This document shows, one piece after another, positions 59,243 to 64,000 of a stretch of 64,000 nucleotides of DNA. Position 1 is the stretch's first letter. Each line of letters begins with the position of its first letter. A program made the translations under genes and the position numbers. Under the pieces are notes generated by a model. The model had not been told where the DNA came from and did no database searches. It saw only the letters and a list, made by a program, of their open reading frames with translations. Source of the DNA: QVMG01 sp032073245 (GTDB taxonomy: Bacteria; Bacteroidota; Bacteroidia; Bacteroidales; Tannerellaceae); NCBI GenBank assembly GCA_032073245.1, contig DAMANX010000006.1, forward strand, positions 62,001 through 126,000, given 5' to 3'.

Positions 59243-60715
59243 ATGATGAAGAAGATAGTAGTAGGAATCTTATTTTTGCTTCTAACACAATTGACATGGA
59301 GTCAATATTTTCCTCAAACTCTTCCACGAAGATATATCAGCGATTCAACTTATGTTATTCCTCGTCGTCCCTGGCTTGCTGCTACTGAAACTTTTACCGT
59401 AAATATGGTAGTCTGGGGATTTAATCGTTACGTCTCACAAGTTGATTTTGCCAAGATTAATGGACATACTATTAAGGATAATTTTAGAACTGGCCCTATA
59501 TGGGATACAGATAAGTTTACAACAAACTTAATATCTCATCCTTATCATGGTTCCCTGTATTTTAATGCAGCACGTAGTAATGGATTAAACTTCTGGCAAT
59601 CTATACCTTATGCTGCAGGAGGAAGTTTGATGTGGGAGTTTTTTATGGAAGCAGAACCACCCTCTATTAATGATATGTTTGCTACAACATTTGGAGGGGT
59701 CGAACTGGGGGAAATCTTGTTTCGTTTGTCAGATCTGTTTCTGGATGACAGATCAGCCGGCTCTGAACGTATAGGACGCGAGGTGTTGTCAGGGATTCTT
59801 TCCCCAGTACGTGCCGTGAATCGATTAATAACCGGAGATGCCTGGAGATACAGGCCATCGAAAGGTCGTACATTCCCTTCTGTACCGATTAATTTTATTG
59901 TAAATGTCGGCCCCCGTTTTTTAGCGGAACAGGAACAATCGAAACGTGGAACCACCAGTATGAATATAAACTTTAATCTTGCTTATGGATATCCGTTTGG
60001 AGATGATTTTTATACTCCGTATGAATGGTTTAGGATGCAGGTTGGATTAGATCTTTTTTCTTCACAGCCAATGATCAGCCAGGTGAGTGCAATCGGAGCA
60101 TTATGGGGGAAAATGGTTTGGGAAAAAGGAAATCGGTCGTTAACAGCCGGCGTCTTTCAACATTTTGATTATTATGATTCAGAATTAAGAAATAATAGTG
60201 ATAAAACCGTAGCTCCATACCGTATCTCAGAGGCAGCAGCAGTTGGGGGAGGCGTATTATATAATAAAGAATCTTCATCATCAGATCCGATAGATATTTA
60301 TGCTGAATTTTATATAAATGGAGTTGCTCTTGGAGCAAGTATATCTGATTATCTTAAATTAGAGGAACGTGACTACAATCTTGGTAGTGGTTATAGTATT
60401 AAGGGATATACCGGCCTTACCTATAAAAAGAAATGGCACTTTGCTCTCAATCTAGAGAACTACCATATTTTTACATGGAAAGGGTATGATCCTGATTTGG
60501 ATTTTTCAACTGTTGACCTGGAACGGCTGAATGTGCAAGGAGAAAAAAGTAATGCCCGTCTTACAGTCTTTTCCACACAATTGTCCTATTTTAAAGATAG
60601 ATGGAATATTACTTTTTCAAATCGTTACTTCTCCCGTCATACCCGGTATAAGTATTATGAAAATGTGGCGACATCCACCTATGATTTATTATTAAGTGTC
60701 GGATGGCGTATTTAG
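59243..60715 (+). CDS. DUF3943 outer-membrane protein
   Basis: 490 residues with a signal peptide (VVGILFLLLTQLTWSQ), a conserved part around ATETFTVNMVVWGFNRYVSQ and NGLNFWQSIPYAAGGSLMWE, then amphipathic strands to a terminal aromatic-rich strand (LLLSVGWRI). The DUF3943 pattern is clear to me; the C-terminal strands suggest a beta-barrel in the outer membrane. A TAGTTTTG -7 box lies at 59197-59204. Confidence 0.85.
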   Translation: MMKKIVVGILFLLLTQLTWSQYFPQTLPRRYISDSTYVIPRRPWLAATETFTVNMVVWGFNRYVSQVDFAKINGHTIKDNFRTGPIWDTDKFTTNLISHPYHGSLYFNAARSNGLNFWQSIPYAAGGSLMWEFFMEAEPPSINDMFATTFGGVELGEILFRLSDLFLDDRSAGSERIGREVLSGILSPVRAVNRLITGDAWRYRPSKGRTFPSVPINFIVNVGPRFLAEQEQSKRGTTSMNINFNLAYGYPFGDDFYTPYEWFRMQVGLDLFSSQPMISQVSAIGALWGKMVWEKGNRSLTAGVFQHFDYYDSELRNNSDKTVAPYRISEAAAVGGGVLYNKESSSSDPIDIYAEFYINGVALGASISDYLKLEERDYNLGSGYSIKGYTGLTYKKKWHFALNLENYHIFTWKGYDPDLDFSTVDLERLNVQGEKSNARLTVFSTQLSYFKDRWNITFSNRYFSRHTRYKYYENVATSTYDLLLSVGWRI

Positions 60716-62349
60716 TTTTTACGTTCCAATTCGTTTAGATTTTCCATCTTCTTCCGTTGCATAAACTCGTAGATACCTTCGAGGTGCTCCACTACTTTCT
60801 GATTGCCAAATTCATAAACTTTGGTAACAAGTCCATCCAGGAAGTCACGGTCGTGTGATACGACGATAAGAGTTCCATCGAAATCCAATAAAGCCTGTTT
60901 CAAGATATCTTTTGTTTTCATATCAAGATGATTGGTTGGTTCATCAAGAATCAACAGATTGACCGGTTCGAGTAGAAGCTTGATCATTGCTAAGCGGGTA
61001 CGCTCTCCCCCGGATAGTACTTTGACTTTTTTAGTTGAATTTTCACCACCGAACATAAAGGCTCCTAAAAGATCTCTTATCTTGTTACGAATATCGCCTT
61101 TTGCAACATCATCAATGGTTTGGAATACAGTCAGGTTTTCATCCAGAAGAGATGCCTGGTTTTGTGCAAAATAACCAATCATTACATTGTGTCCAAGAGT
61201 AAGAGTCCCATCATGTTCGATTTCTTTCATGATACACTTTACCAGTGTAGATTTACCTTCCCCGTTCTTACCTACAAATGCAATACGATCCCCGCGTTCT
61301 ATTGTAAGATTGGCGTTTCGGAATACAGTGTGCTCTCCATAACTTTTTGCTACATTTTCGATCATCACAGGATAGGAACCCGAACGTGGAGATGGAGGGA
61401 ATTTCAATCGCAAAGCAGATGTATCCTCTTCATCAACTTCTAATATAGGTAACTTCTCCAACATTTTTACACGGCTTTGAACCTGAAGAGTTTTTGAATA
61501 GGTGCCTTTGAAGCGTTCTATAAACTCTTTGGTTTCAGCGATCATTTTTTGCTGTTCGTCGTAAGCCTTTTGCTGTTGTTCCCGGCGTTCTTTCCGAAGT
61601 TGCAGATAACTGCTATAATTTACTTTATAATCATAGATTCGTCCCATTGTCACTTCGATGGTACGGGTTGTTATTCTGTCAATAAATGCCCGGTCGTGAC
61701 TGATAACCACAACTGCTTGTCCATTGTCGATAAGGAAATCTTCTAGCCATTGAATAGATTCGATATCAAGGTGATTTGTCGGCTCATCCAATAAAAGTAC
61801 ATCCGGTTTCTTCAGCAACAACTTAGCCAGTTCAATACGCATTCTCCACCCTCCACTAAACTCACTGGTTTGACGGGTGAAGTCGGTACGTTTGAATCCT
61901 AATCCAATTAGAGTCTTTTCAATATCGGCATCATAATTGATTTCTTCAATGGAATAGAATTTCTCGCTTAATGTGGATACACGTTCAATTAATTGATAAT
62001 AGCTATCCGAATCATAATCCGAACGTGTTTCCAGCTCTTTATTAATAGATTCAATTTCAGCTTCCATTGCATGTAAATGAGCAAATGTCTGTGCTGTTTC
62101 TTCAAAGACCGTACGGCCATCTTCTGTCATTAAATGTTGAGGAAGATAAGCTATTACTGTATCTTTTGGAGCAGAAACTTTACCACGTGTAGTTTCCCGG
62201 ACTCCTGCTAATATTTTTAATAGAGTAGATTTGCCTGCACCGTTTTTGCCCATCAAAGCTATACGATCCTTTTCATTAATAACAAAAGAAATATCTGAAA
62301 AAAGTGCGCTACCGCCAAACTCAACTGTTAATCCATCAACCGATATCAT
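60712..62349 (-). CDS. ABC-F family ATPase (EttA/Uup type)
   Basis: 545 residues with two ABC domains: Walker A GKNGAGKST and GKNGEGKST, signatures FSGGWRMR and LSGGERTR, Walker B VLLLDEPTNHLD and LLILDEPTNHLD. Between them is the ABC-F linker (RKERREQQQKAYDEQQKMIA). No membrane part. ABC-F proteins act on the ribosome. Its stop overlaps the end of the DUF3943 gene by 4 bases on the other strand. Confidence 0.95.
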   Translation of the reverse strand: MISVDGLTVEFGGSALFSDISFVINEKDRIALMGKNGAGKSTLLKILAGVRETTRGKVSAPKDTVIAYLPQHLMTEDGRTVFEETAQTFAHLHAMEAEIESINKELETRSDYDSDSYYQLIERVSTLSEKFYSIEEINYDADIEKTLIGLGFKRTDFTRQTSEFSGGWRMRIELAKLLLKKPDVLLLDEPTNHLDIESIQWLEDFLIDNGQAVVVISHDRAFIDRITTRTIEVTMGRIYDYKVNYSSYLQLRKERREQQQKAYDEQQKMIAETKEFIERFKGTYSKTLQVQSRVKMLEKLPILEVDEEDTSALRLKFPPSPRSGSYPVMIENVAKSYGEHTVFRNANLTIERGDRIAFVGKNGEGKSTLVKCIMKEIEHDGTLTLGHNVMIGYFAQNQASLLDENLTVFQTIDDVAKGDIRNKIRDLLGAFMFGGENSTKKVKVLSGGERTRLAMIKLLLEPVNLLILDEPTNHLDMKTKDILKQALLDFDGTLIVVSHDRDFLDGLVTKVYEFGNQKVVEHLEGIYEFMQRKKMENLNELERKN

Positions 62350-62386
62350 AGGTATACTTATTCAACTGTCATGTGAAAATGAGGTG

Positions 62387-62394
62387 CAAAGGTA
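62387..62394 (-). promoter_or_regulatory. -7 box of the ABC-F gene
   Basis: CAAAGGTA, which reads TACCTTTG on the minus strand, 38 bases upstream of the ATG. The -33 match is poor. Confidence 0.5.
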
Positions 62395-62488
62395 GTAAAA
62401 ATAGTGGTATTGTATATTTTTACCGTAGTGGTATAAACAAATACATTATGGGTTTGTTTTTATTTTAGAACATTAATAGAACATTATC

Positions 62489-63181
62489 ATGAATCCCGAA
62501 AACAAGAAAAGAATAAAAGTGTTGCAAAATGGACCTTATCAGGTATCAGGAAATACACCATTAGATCAATTGCAATTTGTGCCCGAAAGAGGAGGCGCTT
62601 CCAAAGCATATAAGGAAATCCAACAGTATAAAGTGGATGAAACCTATTATTTATGTCGTTGCGGGAGAACGAAAAACTATCCTTATTGTGACGGTTCTCA
62701 TTTTGCAGGGATACCTTTTGATGGAACTGAGACTGCTGGACATAAAACGTATGATGAAATGTCTGAAATGATTGAAGGGCAACAAATAGACATGATGGAT
62801 GCAGAGGAATTATGTGCAGTTGCCCGTTTTTGTGATACTTATAGTACTACCTGGAATCTTGTAGAGGAAAGTACAGATCCGGAAAGTCTGAAAATAATAA
62901 AACAACAATGTGCTGATTGTCCGAGTGGCCGATTGACTCCGGTAACAAAAGAAGGAGTGCGTATTGACCCTGAATTGCCACAAGAGATAAGTATGTTGGA
63001 AGATATAGCAGTCAAAGCACATGGACCAATCTGGGTGAAAGGAGGAATTTCTATTGAAGACGGTAATGGTATAATGTATCCTGTACGTAATCGTGTGACA
63101 TTATGCCGTTGCGGAAAATCAAAGAATAAACCTTTTTGCGACGCTTCACACATGGAAAATAAAGGAGAATTGAATGATTAA
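62489..63181 (+). CDS. double CDGSH iron-sulfur protein
   Basis: 230 residues. Two CDGSH-type Fe-S sites: CRCGRTKNYPYCDGSHF (about 57-73) and CRCGKSKNKPFCDASHM (near 207-223), each with the C-x-C...C...H ligands. The middle (MDAEELCAVARFCDTYSTTW, QCADCPSGRLTPV) also carries Cys. Such proteins hold [2Fe-2S] clusters and are thought to take part in electron transfer or iron handling. Confidence 0.92.
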   Translation: MNPENKKRIKVLQNGPYQVSGNTPLDQLQFVPERGGASKAYKEIQQYKVDETYYLCRCGRTKNYPYCDGSHFAGIPFDGTETAGHKTYDEMSEMIEGQQIDMMDAEELCAVARFCDTYSTTWNLVEESTDPESLKIIKQQCADCPSGRLTPVTKEGVRIDPELPQEISMLEDIAVKAHGPIWVKGGISIEDGNGIMYPVRNRVTLCRCGKSKNKPFCDASHMENKGELND

Positions 63182-63250
63182 TTAATAACATGCAAAATAT
63201 TTTATATATGTCGTGAACAATTTAAATAAACACTTGTTATTATTATAAAG

Positions 63251-63324
63251 TGTTTTTCATGGTATTAGAATTAGGTTTAATTAGGTAGATCCGTCTTGTT
63301 CGTGAGAATAAGACGGTTTTTTTT
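63251..63324 (+). terminator. terminator with CATGGTATTAGA motif
   Basis: The motif GTTTTTCATGGTATTAGA (63251-63268) is followed by a hairpin CCGTCTT / AAGACGG (63290-63296, 63309-63315) and a run of nine T. Confidence 0.8.
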
Positions 63325-63426
63325 TAATCAAATTATGAATCATTATGAATTATGCACGACAAAATATTAAAATATTGTAAGATGTGAAGATGCTGACAGT
63401 GGTATTAATGATGTGTGAACTCTGGT

Positions 63427-63598
63427 AACCCGGCTCCCCGCCTTGGTTAAGGCGGGGGTGGACCGCTGCTTGCAGCGGTGGGGCGGTTGGTATTCTTTAT
63501 AAATGAGATATACCTATTTAATAAATACCTTTTCTCCCACCACCCCACCATCGCAAGCGATGGTCCACCCCCTCCTCGGACAGGAGGGGAGCCGGGAT
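63427..63598. repeat. REP-like nested palindrome element
   Basis: Outer inverted repeats CCCGGCTCCCC and GGGGAGCCGGG enclose about 150 bases with four hairpins (CCCCGCC/GGCGGGG, CCGCTGC/GCAGCGG, CCATCGC/GCGATGG, CCCCTCCT/AGGAGGGG). The two middle hairpins are inverted copies with compensating base changes. GC content is far above the surroundings. Open frames here are by-products of the symmetry. Confidence 0.7.
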
Positions 63599-63701
63599 AC
63601 TCATATCGTATTATCTTCAAATCCTCCTCAATAGAAAGACTTGTGCCCCTTAAATTGTCAAGCTTTAGATTATTTATCATATAAGGCTAGCCGTCCGACT
63701 G

Positions 63702-63740
63702 AGAAGCCTTATCGGTTCAGTGAATAAGGCATCTCAGCCG
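63702..63740. other. strong intergenic hairpin
   Basis: CTGAGAAGCCTTAT pairs with ATAAGGCATCTCAG (13 of 14 positions) around an 11-base loop. No T-run follows. Part of the long non-coding stretch 63325-63890, in which I see no gene. Confidence 0.5.
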
Positions 63741-63893
63741 GGTAAGCATATACACTCAAAAATATCCCTACATAATGCTATTATTTTTGACTTCAGCCTT
63801 CAGTCGTCTTTAACTGTCTAATTGCCAGTTGGTATGGCTGAAGGCAGTTGCATTCAGTTTACATTCAGGCAATTTTAATTTTACTTTAGGTTT

Positions 63894-64000
63894 TTACATA
63901 AAAGCTACAGGCTTATCGCAGAAAGCTACCGACTTTTTCAAATACGCTACCGGCTTTTTGAGATTTGCTGCCGACTTTTTTCGATAAGCCGTTAGCTATT
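63894..64000 (-). CDS. possible C-terminus of a repeat protein (cut by window edge)
   Basis: A leftward frame enters from the right edge and stops at 63894. It reads with seven-residue units such as NLKKPVAY, LKKSVAF, CDKPVAF because the DNA is a tandem 21-base repeat. It may be a true coding tail or only a repeat that happens to be open. Confidence 0.3.
63903..63986. repeat. four tandem 21-base repeats
   Basis: Units begin GCTACAGGCTT, GCTACCGACTT, GCTACCGGCTT and GCTGCCGACTT at a constant 21-base spacing, each followed by a T-rich then A-rich stretch. A partial fifth unit (GCCGTTAGC) runs to the window edge. Confidence 0.65.

Noticed and set aside
63447..63684. Two overlapping 68-77-codon frames on opposite strands
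   Set aside because: They arise from the nested palindromes; composition is Pro/Gly-rich and symmetric.

Overview
The window holds most of a temperate, siphovirus-like prophage (about 1-56.3 kb; the left end runs off the window) integrated beside a tRNA-Lys gene, followed by about 7.5 kb of host chromosome. The host is a member of the Bacteroidales, probably Bacteroides or Parabacteroides; I cannot resolve the genus. The grounds are promoters of the TTTG / TAnnTTTG type, start sites without Shine-Dalgarno sequences but with A-rich leaders, low GC, and Bacteroidales-type flanking genes (DUF3943 protein, CDGSH protein, ABC-F ATPase, TRIC channel, type I asparaginase).

Layout. 0-1 kb: a cut-off lipoprotein and a leftward S24-type repressor, with palindromic operators and a good rightward promoter. 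1-4.9 kb: early genes, with an untranslated, structured leader carrying a boxA-like antitermination sequence, then HTH proteins, an ERF annealase, a NinB-like protein, an SSB-like protein and RusA. 5-7.8 kb: replication initiator, with a probable origin of phased repeats inside its gene, and a primase-helicase. 7.8-10.4 kb: a diversity-generating retroelement (DGR) with two variable repeats in two small tandem genes, one template repeat and a reverse transcriptase. All base substitutions between template and variable repeats are at template adenines. 10.4-18.5 kb: many small early proteins, a PAPS-reductase-like protein and a cytosine-C5 methyltransferase, several sharing a repeated gene-boundary/leader motif. 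18.5-23.1 kb: terminase, portal, minor head protein. 23.1-30.5 kb: an accessory island placed inside the structural region (HigBA-like toxin-antitoxin pair, GNAT acetyltransferase with small partner, two lipoproteins, a second repressor, a BRO-type antirepressor whose N-terminus is duplicated). 30.5-49.1 kb: scaffold, capsid, connectors, tail tube, tail chaperones joined by a -1 frameshift (T TTT TTC), tape measure, distal tail, fibre, spike and tail-hub proteins. 49.1-50.8 kb: lysis genes including a probable unimolecular spanin. 51.2-54.5 kb: a leftward umuD-umuC-nuclease-SRAP operon. 55.1-56.2 kb: tyrosine integrase next to tRNA-Lys. 56.4-64 kb: host genes and a repeat-rich end.

The most interesting part is the DGR. 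It sits in the early/replication region rather than beside tail genes, diversifies two small proteins without signal peptides, shows no recognisable Avd gene, and one of its variable repeats carries a one-base deletion at a template adenine that shifts the target gene out of frame.
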